A DNA stretch of 64,000 bases from Aotearoamyces nothofagi (GCA_015345905.1 JADDTR010000002.1:1302001-1366000), one strand, 5' to 3'. Positions 10,141 through 23,088 are shown, numbered from the stretch's first letter. A program made the numbers and translations. Notes: a model not told the origin generated them from the sequence alone.

Positions 10141-12058
10141 ATGTTACCATTAGGAATCGCATTTGATGCTGCAGGCAGAACAGATATTGCTCTTCTCGTT
10201 CTCTTCATCATCTTCAGGAATTTGAAATGCCTACTATCCACTCTCCAACTCTATGGGCGTCACCATGTTCTCGACCTCGCAGCTGCCGTGATAGCTGTGG
10301 TACTAGTGCTGAGCTATTTGGGGTGGTTTTGGAGAAAGAGATCTGCAATGATAGACGTAGCGAAGGATGACAGGCCGCTACCAATGTTATTTCCTTGCCG
10401 GACTAGCCATACTAGGTTCTTCCCAAAGAAGCATTCCTTTTCTTACTCATATCTACTGGCTGGGATTCCAGTAGGATGGCACGGATCTGCAGGAGGCATG
10501 CTTTCTGCAGATATGATAGCTAATAGTTGTCGAGGGATCTTTCAGAACTGTTTAGGCAGTGGCTGGTACACTGTTGATGCCGGGGATTATCTTGACCGTG
10601 GAAACGCCCATCTTGGACTAGATGGCAAGCTCCGGGCATATTTACAGAGCCAGGTTTGTTAAATGATGTTCCATTGCAAGCTATAACATTGACAACGCTC
10701 AGGGAATTTTTGGTGAAGACTATCCGTATGCATATCTTATGACAGCACCCAAATTTTTAGGCTATTCATTCAACCCAGTTTCATTCTGGTATCTCTATTC
10801 GGTAGACAGAGAATTGACAGCCATGATTTTAGAGGTCAACAACACCTTTGATGAACGACACCTGTACTTTCTTACACCGGCCGATGACAAGGGCAGTATT
10901 GCTAGCACCACGGAGGAGGTAGAAACTGGTTTGGTGGACGCGCTAGCTCAAGGAGATATCTCTGAGCCTTCCAAGATTTCTGGATCTCTGAGGAAACCGA
11001 CCAGATTTACGACCAAATGGTCCAAGGAGTTTCATGTATCACCATTCAACTCTAGAAAAGGTTCATATTCACTGGTCACATATGATACCTTGTTCCCGTC
11101 AATGACTGGACGAGGGCCAGTGGATAACACCATCACATTGAAATCCTCAAAAGCACACTCAAAGCTCGTAGCTCGTATTTTCTCCGATGGTGTGGCTATC
11201 GATCCGGCAGCTATGAATTCATGGCAGAAATTCCGATTTTTGGCTTCTTGGTGGTGGGTCGGGCTTGTCACGTTTCCTCGTATCGTTAGGGAGGCTGCAA
11301 AGCTATTCTTCAAAAGAAAGTTGCATGTCTGGTTCAGGCCGGAGCCACTCAAAGATAGTATGAGCAGGCATGCTGATGAAACTGAACAAATTCTAGAGAA
11401 TACGTTCCGAAAGTATCTTCGCCATCTCGTCGATTCCGCCAGATCAAATCTCATTGTTAGATATACTGCAGCTGGGATTCTCAATGATTCAGAAGAGCTC
11501 ATGGTATCACCTTTGGCAGAAGATAATCTAGAAGTCGCAGAATCTCTCAGCTTTAAGGTTCTCACCCCATTGTTCTACTCTCGCTTTGTCCACTACGCCC
11601 ACGATCTCGAAGCTCTTTTTAGTGAGTTTAATGAGAACGGCACGATTTGGCTCTCGAGGCCTGAATTGCTTCCCAAGTTAGTTTTCAAGAAGCCTTTGCC
11701 TCTTCAAGAGACGCTAGAATGGGTGAATTACATCGATTTTCGAACCATACAGAAGCTTCGCCGGCGGCCAGCTCCTCTCGAAGAGCCTAAGATAAGCGCG
11801 AATCGTTCCAAGGTGAATAGTGATGTGACCACACATAAGTCAGATATCAGAAATTTTCGTCTTTCCGCAATGGATGGGTATGTCCTATCATACTGCGCAC
11901 CTACCGAGCAGAAAGTGTATCGTAGGCAGGTTCTAAAGTTATTTGCAAGTAACTATATTGCCTTTGGAAGTATGCATGTTCTTAGAGCGGAAATATTCTT
12001 ATTTAGATGTTTGACTGCATGGGTTATTGCTGGCAGCCTAAAAAGCCTCATGGAATAG
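10141..12058 (+). CDS. DUF1365 family membrane protein
   Basis: Exons 10141-10653 and 10703-12058 give about 622 residues; the 49-nt intron (GTTTGT donor, CAG acceptor) joins LQSQ to GIFGED in phase 0. Two hydrophobic segments at the N terminus suggest a membrane anchor. The DUF1365 domain follows, with RFFPKKHSFSYSYLL, then FLGYSFNPVSFWYLYS and ILEVNNTFDERH, and a distal FHVSPFNSRKGSYSL. In bacteria DUF1365 genes lie beside cyclopropane-fatty-acid synthase and a flavin amine oxidase, hinting at lipid modification; no such neighbour occurs here. The start is uncertain: 10141 is the first ATG in frame, but an upstream exon is possible. Confidence 0.85.
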
Positions 12059-13576
12059 AAGAGTTCCCATCTAGTGGTTTTCAGAAGAGCCCTACGTTAG
12101 GTCAAGTAATTTCAGAGTAGTTCAAGATCCAGTGCACAAGGCTACATAGATGCTAGTTGTAGCAGAAAGCCCCTTTCTATAAGCTTATGGTAGAATGATA
12201 TCAGCTCCGTCAGCTTCTGACGATGATTCTACATTCACAACCCTATGACGATTTGACCGTGACAGAGGGTCAGGCAGTGCATGAAGAGGAACGACAAGTG
12301 CCGGAAACCGTTTTGATGTAGCAAATTTCCAGGGTTGAAATTGGCACCTACAAAGGCTCATGAGTTATCACTCAACGCGGCGTTGGTGACCGAAAGATAC
12401 TCGAAGGGCCCACAGGATACTGTATATAGATGTTGCGTTGCAAGGTAGTAGACAGTGGTGATATTTAGGGACAGCAACACGCATCCTTCACTTTGTAGGA
12501 TTCCTGCAATAAGTGCTAAGTAGTTGCCCACGCCTTGGGAGTGCAACAATGATGAAAGGTTGGCCGTTGCCGCTGCCCATGTCAGGTCAGGTCAGCAATG
12601 GTGGTGCGGAGAGGTGGCGGGCATTGCCAAGGCTTGCTTGCCAAGCAGCGGTATACCGGTATACAGTAAGCAGCGGTATACAGTAGGGGTGCCCTGCCGA
12701 CTGCTGACTTCGCTCGGGGCGCAGGGTAGCCTACAGTGCCATACAGGTGGCTCATCCCGCCCACACCTGCACTGCATGCAGTCCCAGCACTTCGGCCAGG
12801 ACGCGCAAGGCTGACCAGGAATCCGAGGCAGTGCAGGTCGTTATTTTAGGCTCTGGCTATCTTACTACAGCATTGAGCATGTATCCATACGACTGTCCAG
12901 GGCATACGTACGTACAGTACGGACAGTGCAGGGCAGCGCAGTGCGGATTCCCCTCCACCACCACCATCCCAGGGTCCTACGGCCGGGCTACAGGCGACTG
13001 ACGACAGGCGGCAGGCGGCAGGCGGCAGGCGGCTTCCTGACTCTGCGTGCATGCTGCTGATTATATCACCAGATGCTATCAGCAACCGTGGATCCCTACG
13101 CCGACAGCACGACTGCACAACACTCGACTTCTGGGGAGGTAGGTGTAGAGGTATTTGCTAGTAGAGTTGACGGCTTTTGCTCTGCGGGAGAGAGTCGTGA
13201 ACCGCATCCAGCGATCTGGGCACGTAGCGTTTTACTGGCGTGCGACCCTGCAGCAGCCTGCTCGCTTTGGTGCGTGTCGATTGTTAGTGGCCGACAGGCA
13301 AAGCTACGTATAGGCGTGGCTCGGGCAGGCTTCAAAACAAAGCTCCGAAAACACAAGGCAGCGCGGATACACGGGGCAAGCCAACTCTGCAGGACACGCA
13401 GATATCTGCACGTCACGTCTGCGACGCAATGAATTGAGCCCTCCAGCTTTCACACAGTCGTTCATCTTGATGCTTCTAGGCGGATACCGTCAGTAACCAC
13501 TGATCGGAGCCCAGAGCGGAGCCCAGAGTCTCGCGAATGCGACACTTGTCAACACTCTGCCTGCCAAGACGTCGCA
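12059..13576. other. Intergenic region with short repeats
   Basis: About 1.5 kb upstream of the OSH3-like gene. Open frames on both strands overlap each other and have biased, non-family composition. It holds a duplicated AAGCAGCGGTATAC (12643 and 12668) and a CAGGCGG run at 13005-13033. I see no gene. Confidence 0.45.
13005..13033. repeat. CAGGCGG microsatellite
   Basis: Four perfect head-to-tail copies of the heptamer CAGGCGG in the GC-rich leader region before the OSH3-like gene. Confidence 0.85.
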
Positions 13577-16500
13577 ATGGCGGGAATGGAGCAGCTCGAG
13601 ATTCACAGCAAGGTACACGCAATTCTGCTCGATCATACACTGTGATGTGCTAACGAAGGCCCTGCAGTCTTACATTGTGCGCTGGGTCAAGGTCGGCGAA
13701 GGAAATACAATATCGTGGAGCATCCAGCCGCACAAGAAGTCCATGTAAGCCAGAGTTGCCTTTGAAGACGAGATAGGCACTAACCAAGGGCCAGTAACTT
13801 TGGCATTGTGAAGCACCCGGGCACTGGGAGTAGCACCTCTCTTTTTGTAAAACCAGGGACACTTCATCCCGAAGACCACACTTCCTTCCAGCAGACTACT
13901 AGCGCGCCGGCGTCTATACGGCACCGCCGACCTTCGAGTGTTCGAAATGATGCTTCAGCGGCTTCTACAGCAGAGGAACAGTTGAAGTCTAAAGGTTTCC
14001 TACCCATAGCTTGGTATGGCAAGTATGAGGCAGACAAAGTAACCATGGGCACCTATGTGGTCGGTGCAGGCCAAGGGGGGATGTACGGACTGGTCTTCGA
14101 CAACACATTCTCAAAGCAGTTATCAAAGACTGCGACTTTTGTCTTGCTTACGTATCCTACGGTAGCGCCACCGAACTCGACGCAGTATATACATAATTTG
14201 GCACCAGGCTCTATGACCAGCGCAATGAGCATTGGAAGCAAGGCACAAAGTCCTAATCTAGGTGCTACTGCGTCCGATTCTGTGGATAGCTTGCATAGTA
14301 ATTTGGCTGGTGGCTCAGCTAGCAGAGATACTTCAATTCATGGGCCTGGTGACAGCGAGAAAGGCTTACCCACGTACCATGTGGGTACTTTATTGAAACG
14401 AAGAAGGAGGAAGGGCCAGGGTTATGCTCGACGTTACTTTTCCTTGGATCTTGTGTCATGTACACTGTCCTACTACTACAACCGGAACTCCTCTGCACTA
14501 CGTGGTGCTATACCTCTAAGCTTAGCAGCGATTGCTGCAGATGAGCGGCGAAGGGAGATCAGCATTGACTCAGGCGCTGAAGTGTGGCATTTGAAAGCAG
14601 GCAGTGCTAAAGATTTCAAAGAATGGACGGCTGCTCTTGAAGCGGCCAGTAATACTGCCCGTGGTATAACACCGGAAGAAGACTCGATTGTTGGGGGGTT
14701 AAAAATCAGGACCAGTGGCTTACACCATCGCCTTTCGCAAATGAACTCTGAGGAGGAGGGAGAATGGGAGCAGATCGAGTCTCTAGTCAGTAGAGTTGCT
14801 GGTATTCGTGATGCAGTACGCAGATTGACCAAAGATACGGGGTCTTCCCGCAGGCAGTCGAGGGTCGGATTAGGCCTATCTTCTGGTAGTCCTAATATGC
14901 CAGAGGACAACAGCGACTATTTTTCCATGAATGACAAGAGACCCTTCTGGAAACGAAAGACCAGTTCGGGTACTCAAAAGTCAACTGAGAGGAACGTCTC
15001 ATCTCAGTTATCTATGCCTGCGCCTACTACAGTCACTACCGTGATTTCAAATGGGTCCATACCGAGCCCGTCGAGACAGCCGAAGTGTCACTCACAAGAA
15101 GAAAACGGCATACACGATCACTGTGCTGCCCTACTAAAAGATCTCGATACGGTTCTCTCGGACTTTTCGACTCTGCTTGCAAACAGGAAACGGAGACGGG
15201 CATCTGTCCATATACCAGCTAGCCCACGAAGAAGTATGGATTCTGTATCGAGCGAGGAATTCTATGATGCCGAAGGGGGAGACGTAGAAACGTCTCAGCT
15301 TTTGGTCATGAACCGTCAGAGCGACGAGGATACTCCCGACTCGGGCAGGGATGACGAATATGTCAGTGATGATACTACGTCTATCTCATCCTCAGGGGAG
15401 ACCGGCCAGTCCAACGGATCTGCACCTTCCTTCCCACCAAAGCCAAAGTCGTTTTCGCCACTTCCGATCAGAAAGCCGATTAACCGCCGCACCACAGTCA
15501 AAGCTCCCACTATCCTTCCACCTAGCCTTATTTCTTTTCTACGCAAAAACGTGGGCAAAGACTATAGTACTATTAGCATGCCTGTATCTGCGAACGAACC
15601 TACGTCTCTTCTCATGCGTCTCGCTGAGAACCTCGAATATTCAGAACTCTTAGATACCGCTGCTAAACACCCTAATCAATCTCAACGACTCCTTCATGTG
15701 GCGGCTTTTGCCATCTCGCAATTTGCCAATGGACGCTCACGCGAACGTGCTATACGCAAGCCATTTAATCCCATGCTCGGCGAAACATTTGAGCTAGTCC
15801 GTGGCGAGGCAGAGACACCTGGCAATTTCCGTTTCGTCGCGGAGAAAGTCTGCCACAGGCCTGTTAAACTAGCCTGTCAAGCCGAGTCACCGAATTGGAG
15901 CTTTTCACATGCCCCTGTTCCTACTCAGAAATTTTGGGGAAAGTCTGCAGAGATCATTACAGAAGGACGTCAATACGTTGTATTACGCCTCAAAGATGGC
16001 ATAGATGAGTGCTACAGCTGGAATGTTGCAACCGTATTCCTCCGCAATGTTGTCATGGGCGAGAAATATGTCGAGCCCGTAGGCAGCATCAATGTAGCCA
16101 ACGAATCCTCGGGATCTCTTGCAACGGTCGAGTTCAAATCCAAAGGTATGTTTGGTGGACGCTCTGAAGATGTCGTTGTCGATCTACGGGATGCCACTGG
16201 GACTGCCATTGGCCTTGGTCTTACGGGGACATGGACTTCCTCTCTTCGCATTGTCGAAGCTGGAAAACCAGGACCCGAGATCTGGCGGGTAGGCAAACTA
16301 ATTGCTGGCTCAGAAGCAAGATATGGTTTTACAGAGTTCGCAGCGACGTTGAACGAGATTACCGAATTAGATACAAAAGCCGCAATAACGGATAGTCGCA
16401 GAAGGAAGGATCAAAGAGCTGTCGAGGAGGGAGATCTGGAGACTGCAGAGCGAGTGAAAGCTCGGCTTGAAGAGGCACAGCGAACTAGGAGGAAGGAGAT

Positions 16501-16708
16501 GGAAGCCAGGGGCATGGAGTGGAAACCTAGGTGGTTCTCGCAAGTCGAGAGCGGGAGAGAAAGCCATGGCACAGACATATGGCGGTTGAAGAGCGGGAAA
16601 GACGGGTATTGGGAAGAGAGGGCAAAAGGGACATGGACTGCCGTTGAGGATGTTTTGTTGGTCGGTACTGCCCACCATCGTGATTTGAGCGTTGTAGGCA
16701 AGTTTTGA
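13577..16708 (+). CDS. Osh3-type oxysterol-binding-related protein (GOLD-PH-ORD)
   Basis: Three exons, 13577-13612, 13668-13744 and 13795-16708, give 1008 residues; yeast Osh3 is about 996. The first exon codes only 12 residues (MAGMEQLEIHSK), and both introns have clear TAAC branch sites and CAG acceptors. Domains in order: an N-terminal GOLD-like region; a PH domain at about 230-325 (YHVGTLLKRRRRKGQG to FKEWTAALEAA); an FFAT-like motif at about 525 (EEFYDAEGG) for binding VAP proteins at the ER; and the lipid-transfer ORD from about 625 with NPMLGETFE near 695. The ORP signature EQVSHHPP is EKVCHRPV here. It likely works at ER-plasma membrane contacts in PI4P handling. Confidence 0.95.
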
Positions 16709-17134
16709 GTTGCCTTGTGTGTGATTAATTTATGAGGGGGGCGTTGTCTTGGCTTGAAGTTTCTGTACTTGGATGCGTGGTTGTTTCGATGGATGGGGGT
16801 GGATGCATGAGTGGATGGGAAAATACAAGATACCACATAGAAAGGGTTCACAGCTTAAACATATAGCTGTCTTGATTTGGTCGTCGAAGCTTTATGTCGA
16901 GGAAATGCCATTAAGGCCCACCTAGCATTTTTATACCAGATGATATATCTCAACTATCCATGAAGTAAATTCGAATTAAAGGCACTGCTACTATACTAAG
17001 CTATGCGGCCTTGCTAGAGTACTGAGGTTCGAACTGAATGATACATATACAGCGCCATTCGTATTTTTAATGTAGATACTACTGAACTTGAAATAGATAA
17101 GAATTGCTCGACCCCTACGAAGATATGACGGCAA
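16709..17134. other. Convergent intergenic region
   Basis: About 425 bp between the stop codons of the OSH3-like gene (+) and the aldehyde dehydrogenase (-). Presumed 3' UTRs; nothing else seen. Confidence 0.45.
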
Positions 17135-18782
17135 TCACGTCCGCTGCTCCAAATATCGTCTTATACCTAACACAATAGCAATCAGCGCCGCCCATCTCGT
17201 GAAGCAGGGCGTCGTGCTCTCGGCGCCTAGACTGAAAATAAGACGAACCCAGTATGAGAGGCCACGGATCGTCTTGCCCGAGCGATCAAAGTCCGGTTTA
17301 AGATTCAGGCGCTGGATCTGTGATAGCTGGACGAGTGTTAGTTGCACGGTATTAGATGGAGCATTTAGGGAGGATGTGTAGCCGTACCTTGCCAGCATAG
17401 GGGGGATACCGAACGGCGATCAACCTGTCTACCCAGCCGGGTGTTGTGGTGATCGATCGACGATGAGTGAAGGCCTCGAAGGAAGCTTTGCCACGATAGG
17501 AGCCTTGGCCAGAGCTTCCCACGCCGCCGAAAGCAAGAGTAGTGATAGAGCCGTGGAAGTATGCATCATTTACGCTTGCACCGCCACTCGCGACTTCTTG
17601 CAGGATACGGTCTGTTTCTTCCTTGGAGCCGAACGGGTACAATCCTAATGGAGTTGAGTGAACCGAGTTCGCAATGCGGATGGCATCGTCAAGATCCTGG
17701 AATGGTAAAATTGGAAATAGAGGACCAAAACTTTCGTCTTTTACTGTTGAATCATTTTCGGAATCAACTAGTATAACGGTGGGCTCGATATAGTTATCTG
17801 CCTCATCTGTATCTCCACCAATAAGGATCTTGCCGTGCGAGTCATCGATCATCTTCTTAATGCGAAGGAAATGGCGATGGTTAACGATGCGGGCAAAATC
17901 AGGGCTTGCTTTTGCGCCATTAGGATAGAATTCCCTCATGACAATTCTCAGCTCCTCCACGAAGCCATCAACCACATCCTTTTCAACTAATATGTAGTTC
18001 TGGCTAATGCAGACTTGCCCTGCATTCATGAACTTCCCCCATAGGAGCCTACGCGCAGCAAGCCTCAGATCGGCATGCTTAGTGATTATGGCAGGGTTAC
18101 GGCCACCGAGTTCAAGCAGAACGGGTGTGAGTGTCTCAGCAGCCTTCTTTGCGATGATAGTTCCGACAACTTCATTACCAGTATAGCATATCTTATCCCA
18201 CTTCTCATTGAGCAACGCTGTCGTCTCCTCTACACCACCATTGACAACTGCATATGAGTCGGGGTCAAGCGACTCTTCAACAATCTTCTTCAAGGCCATT
18301 GCAGAATGCGGGCTGACTTCACTCGGCTTGAGAACCGCCGTGTTGCCAGCAGCAATAGCACCAATCAATGGGCCAAGACTCAATTGGTATGGGAAATTCC
18401 AACACCCAATAACCAGCACCGTACCCAGCGGATCTTTTCTTATCTTCGGGCTCAACGCCTTGTATGCGAAAGGGATATCAGGTGCAGGCTCATCTTTAGC
18501 CCATTTAGCAAGATTCTGGGTGACGAAGACGATGTCGTTCTTGCACCAGTCTATCTCGGTCATTCGAGTTTCATAGCTCGATTTCTTTAAGTCGAGCCGG
18601 GCGGCTTCAATAATGACATCGGTGTTGTCATGGATTGCCCAGTACAGCTTGCGAAGTTGTGAAATGCGGTATGTGACGGGCTTGGTCTTCTGGGTTTTGA
18701 AGGTCTTGCGCAAGCGGGATGCCGTCGCGGCGAGGGACTCAATTGTCGTGCTTTCGAAAGGCGGAGTCTTTGTGTCGGCCAT
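17135..18782 (-). CDS. Tail-anchored fatty aldehyde dehydrogenase (Hfd1/ALDH3-like)
   Basis: Exons 17388-18782 and 17135-17326 encode 528 residues; the 61-nt intron has a GTACGG donor, CTAAC branch and CAG acceptor, phase 0. Class 3 aldehyde dehydrogenases oxidise long-chain fatty aldehydes with NAD(P), for example hexadecenal from sphingolipid breakdown. Seen: CWNFPYQLSLGPL with Asn129, the catalytic base Glu224 in LLELGGRNP, the nucleophile Cys258 in GQVCIS, and the late ESFGPLFP motif. The short second exon supplies a hydrophobic tail (WAALIAIVLGIRRYL, about 510-524), as in membrane-anchored Hfd1 and mammalian FALDH. A second acceptor 9 nt downstream would remove only three residues. Confidence 0.95.
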
Positions 18783-19496
18783 TATGAACAGTAGATGTTG
18801 AGCGCGCTGTATAGAAAGGAATTGAGGTAAAGGTTGCCCTGCCCTTGGGTTGGTATTGTAAGTAGGGAAGCTGCCGTGTTGTCGAATGCTTTACTGTTGA
18901 TGAATCAGCATGAATCCCATGATGAATCAATCGGTAATAAAAGGGTCCTGTCGCCACAGAGTGTGAGAGGCCTGGTCATTTATTGTTGTTATTCGAAGCA
19001 GCAGGCAACTTTGCAAGATGTCTGCCAAGCATAGCTTCCCCGCCGCACATGGTGTTCTTACTACTGTACTAAGGTATATTGTTGCTACTTGCTAGTGAGC
19101 CGAGGTTTGGCTGGCGATTGACCGCTAACGTTAAACAAGGTTTCCGCGCAACAGTGCGATGGTCGCCCGACGGCTTCTGCTTCCTTTTTGAACATTAATT
19201 ATGATTCCAAATCGAGCTATATAATACCCCAATCAAACCTTGAGCCGAGTATCTTATACTAAGTAAACTTGGCAAACTTTAACTACTAAATAGGGCACGG
19301 AGCAGTTCGAGATCCACGTCTCCGTAGTAGTAAACGGCCAGCCCGTTTAACATGTGTTGGGGTGGGGGGATGTTGATTTTGATGATTCAGGAACCTCAAA
19401 GCTGTATTGATATAATGCGGCATATTTAATACATGGTCTTCATGTTATATACAATATCTTACAAACATAGCGCGCACCATGTCGCCTCGGAGCCCT
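18783..19496. other. Region between ALDH start and RSM24 stop
   Basis: About 710 bp holding the ALDH promoter and the RSM24 3' UTR, both genes being on the minus strand. No gene or RNA is apparent. Confidence 0.45.
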
Positions 19497-20707
19497 TTAT
19501 CTTCTCATTGAAACCTTCTTTCCCTTTCCCTTTGAAGCTACTACCGTTTCTGGAATCTGCTCGATCTTCACAGCCGCTGACTTTGCAAGAGCCGCTTCAA
19601 TTTGTCTCGCTCCATCCACAATGGCATTTTGAAAAGCTTTCTGCTGATCTCTAATCAGCGCACCTTTCCGTGCTTCTTCAAGCTCTGCTCGTCGTTGATC
19701 TGTCATCCGCCATTCGACTGGGAATTTGGGCTTGACCTTAATAGGATGGTGTCTCGTATCAAGAGGGACATCCTCAAATGTGTCGATTGGATCCTAGACT
19801 TAAAGTTAGCATTTTTGTTGCTGTTACTTGATAAGGGGGGAAGGCATACTCTAGCTTCACGGAGTAGTGTATCTACCAGATCTCCTAAATAGCGCTTGTT
19901 CTGCGCCTGGCTCTCAAACATCTCGCTGCTCATCTTGATAATATCCGTCTCCGGATTATATCTTACACCAGCAAGCTTCTTGAGCTTCTCTTTTTGCACT
20001 GGGGTTAAATCTGGCATATCACCAGGGCAGAACTCCAGCACAACCTTCTTCTCGGCGGGGTGTTCCTCCCCCATGTAAGTCGTGTATCTGAATCGCAAAA
20101 CCTGGTTCTGCGTTGGGGGTTCGAAGGGTTTGGCCATCTCTAGGACGGATATTAGCATATAATAGAGGTGTGTGGTTGCACATATATACTTACTACTCAG
20201 CAGTGGCATCTCCCACGCCGCTATCCGTGCGTATTCTCTAAACTCTCTATGCTGATCCAATTGACCATGTGCCAAACTACTGACATCATCCTCCTCAAAT
20301 TCCGGGTCTTCTTCAGAGTTCTCGCCCGGTTTCTCGCCCATGTTGAAAAAGCCCGGCTTCTGTTTCCCTAACCTAATCTCTTTAAAATTTGGCGCATCTC
20401 TCAGGCCTCCTTCAGTTCTCTGAACAATATTTCGCATGAGTTGTTGGCTTGGCGGGCTTTCCATCACAGCGCGGAACATCTTCTCATGGCGAGTTGCTTC
20501 AGCCTCGTGCGGCAAATTGGTGTGCAGGCCTTCAGATACTTTATCTGCGGCACCAGCCTTGCCAGTCTCTTCCTCTTCTCTTCTTGAGGACGATGTGTTG
20601 AACATCCTGCGAGTTGCGATTGACTTTGCGAGATAGTTCTGTGATGCTATTCGACATTGTTGACAACTTCTCGCCGCGAAGCGCAGCCTTGACGTCGCCA
20701 CAGTCAT
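19497..20707 (-). CDS. RSM24: Mitochondrial small-subunit ribosomal protein mS35 (Rsm24)
   Basis: Three exons, 20194-20707, 19850-20139 and 19497-19793, give 366 residues. Introns are 54 and 56 nt with GTAAGT and GTATGC donors. The first joins MPLLS-K-MAKPFEPP and the second LLREAR-DPIDTFEDVPL; both keep frame. The N terminus is rich in Arg, Ser and Ala (MTVATSRLRFAARSC), fitting a mitochondrial presequence. The conserved body includes LRFRYTTYMGEEHPAEKKV, FCPGDMPDLT and LAGVRYNPETDIIKMS, and ends in a charged tail. mS35 is a mitochondria-specific component of the 37S subunit. Confidence 0.93.
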
Positions 20708-21126
20708 GATGAACAGAAGCGCTTTACCAGCAGGCAAGAATTAAATCTTCCTCACTTTCAACCAGCGTCGAACAACAATCTCGGTCAGCTGGTCTATCCT
20801 CGGGTACGATGTCGTTCGAGTATCGCTTCCATCTACTATTTAATTATATCTTTGCCTAGTATACCAGGCCATAGAGCGCCAGAGTAAGGCACTGATATTT
20901 CCACCGCCTTTGTGAATTGCTGGCAAAATCATTACTCACCGCTTCTGTCTAGCCATCTCAAGGTGACGATGTAGACCGTCTGTCATTATTTGCCTTTCGC
21001 AATCATAGATTTCACATAGATGATATCAGGGAATTGAATCTGCCTTATATCCCCTATATCTATTACAAAGTACAGTACGGTTATCAATAATTGATGCTAC
21101 TCGTTTGAATATTTAAAGAGCTCAAC
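20708..21126. promoter_or_regulatory. Divergent promoter region RSM24 / ALG13
   Basis: About 420 bp between divergent starts. No further gene is visible; no specific control motif is claimed. Confidence 0.45.
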
Positions 21127-21937
21127 ATGGGCACCGAATTTATATCCGCTAGATCCTCCACAACCCTGGCAGCTACAGGGGCCATACCATTACAAGTACT
21201 CAGAGAATGCTTCATTACCATCGGAGCTACGGCTTCTTTCAGAAGTTTGTTGGACGAGGTCATGGCACAACCCTTTATCGAAACACTCCGCGACTTTGGT
21301 TTCACCCATTTGACCGTTCAATGTGGACCCGAACTGGCATACTTTAACCAGAAGATAAAGGGTCTGACTCTGCAAGGACTCAAAGTTAGAACATTTGATT
21401 TCAATAAATTCGGCCTAGGCGAGGAAATGCGGGGTTGTAAAGAAAGGAAAGGGAGGGCAAGGGAAGGTGTTGTGATCTGCCATGCTGGTATGTACTTGGG
21501 TTCAATTTATTCACATATTGTGGCAATGAACACGGGGGAGCATTCCCTACGAGCTATGGCTAATTCATTGACTGTGTAGGAGCAGGGACGATTCTTGATG
21601 CGATGAGAATTGATGTTCCTATTATTGTCGTACCCAATCCGTCATTGTTGGACAATCATCAGGTGGAACTTGCAGAGGAATTAGAGAGGCAGGGCTATGT
21701 TACCTATGGGAATTTGAAGTAATTCGGACCTCACTAGTGCCAATAGATCAAGAATTAATGCTAATCAGTTGATATAGCGACTTGCCCACAGCGTTGAGAG
21801 AGTCGGAGGCAAAAAGCCGAGCAAGGGTTGCGTGGCCACCTGTTAACAGCGGTTTGGATCCGACTGAAAGAGATATCATGGGAGTGGTAGACGAGGAACT
21901 GGGATACGAATCGAGAGTAAGGGAAACACTTGATTAA
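21127..21937 (+). CDS. ALG13: ALG13, catalytic subunit of UDP-GlcNAc transferase
   Basis: Three exons, 21127-21487, 21580-21718 and 21778-21937, give 219 residues (yeast 202). Alg13 with the membrane partner Alg14 adds the second GlcNAc to dolichol-PP-GlcNAc on the cytosolic face of the ER. Seen: [17 protein letters not shown] at about residues 35-51, the glycosyltransferase-28 type [13 protein letters not shown], which is assembled across the first intron, then [19 protein letters not shown] with its donor-binding NxxxxDNHQ segment. The second intron has a non-ideal donor (GTAATT) but joins [12 protein letters not shown] in frame. The N terminus is about 30 residues longer than in yeast. Confidence 0.93.
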
Positions 21938-22406
21938 CGACAAATACATTCCGCGCAATAGTAGCACAAAGCATTAAAATGGAGTTTTGAATCACGGACA
22001 AGGAACAGCAAAGGATCATCAGTATAAATATAGTTTATTGGAGTTTTTGAGAATACCAGCATGTTGATGACGAAAGCATTAATAGATGTTCTAAATTCAT
22101 GAACTGCACGATTTAGACTTTACATCTCATTACACTCCACGGTAGATGTCGATTAAATTACCACTTCTATGTTGGGTAGCTTATCAAAGACTCGTATAGC
22201 TTAACAAAAAGGGGGAAGCTATCGACTGAGCCTCGATTTATACACGAATGGAAGAGGCGTCCACGAAAGGTTTCGCTGCGCCCCCCGTGAACTGATGCCT
22301 TTGCCAACTTCAAGTAGACTGAAATCGATGCGGGCCCAGGTAACGCCACGCTAAATAAAGCAGGTTTCGTAATCTCATTATTTGAAGCATTGTGATCCCG
22401 TGGTAC
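21938..22406. other. Convergent intergenic region
   Basis: About 470 bp between the stops of ALG13 (+) and SUB1 (-), AT-rich, with no gene seen. Confidence 0.45.
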
Positions 22407-23088
22407 CTAGTCCTCGTTCTCGTCGCTAGTAGCCTCGATATTCGACTTCGTAGATTTAGGTCTGACTCTCTTCTTTGGCGCTTCCAGCTCGTCCTCATTG
22501 CCACTGTGCTGATCGCTAGACCCTTCAACGGCCTCACCCTTCGCAATGAGTGCAGCATTGATCTGAGGGATTACTTTCAATAGTTTATTGTACTGATCAA
22601 TATTGAGAGCAATCCCCTAGAAATATTAAGTGTCAGCGACCATTGCACAGTCCGAGTAAATGCCGAGAAAACTTGAGTAGTGTTCCATACCTTTCCAGGG
22701 TTCATCTTCCCATCTTTTTCATAGTACTCTCGGATATTGACATAGTATTTACCCTTAAACAATGAGACAGTTGCCCTTTTAGAATTCTTGCCACCAGAAG
22801 ACACCTAGGGTCATAGATATATTAGTACTCAAGTACCTTACTGCTCAATATTATCACGACCGCTAAGGGCCCTTAATTCATACTGTAATGGGCATATTTA
22901 CTGACCTCCCAGTACGTTTCATCACCACTGCTAGCACCGGTACCCCTGGTAGATGGCTTGGCAGAAGCTTTTGCCTTCTTCTTTCTGGGTCCTTCATCAT
23001 CTTCTTCAACAAATCCTCCATCGCTTACATAGTCCTCGTTATCGTCGATAAAGTCATCCTCAGTACGCGCTCGTTTTGACTTTGGCAT
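22407..23088 (-). CDS. SUB1: SUB1/PC4 transcriptional coactivator
   Basis: Three exons, 22906-23088, 22691-22804 and 22407-22616, give 168 residues. Donors are GTCAGT and GTATGG, with TAG acceptors; all joins are phase 0. The N terminus is charged ([15 protein letters not shown]) with a lysine-rich stretch GPRKKKAK. The PC4 single-strand DNA-binding fold spans the exons: [21 protein letters not shown], then [21 protein letters not shown]. Sub1 acts with TFIIB and RNA polymerase II at initiation and in the response to oxidative DNA damage. The acidic tail ends SDENED. Confidence 0.95.
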
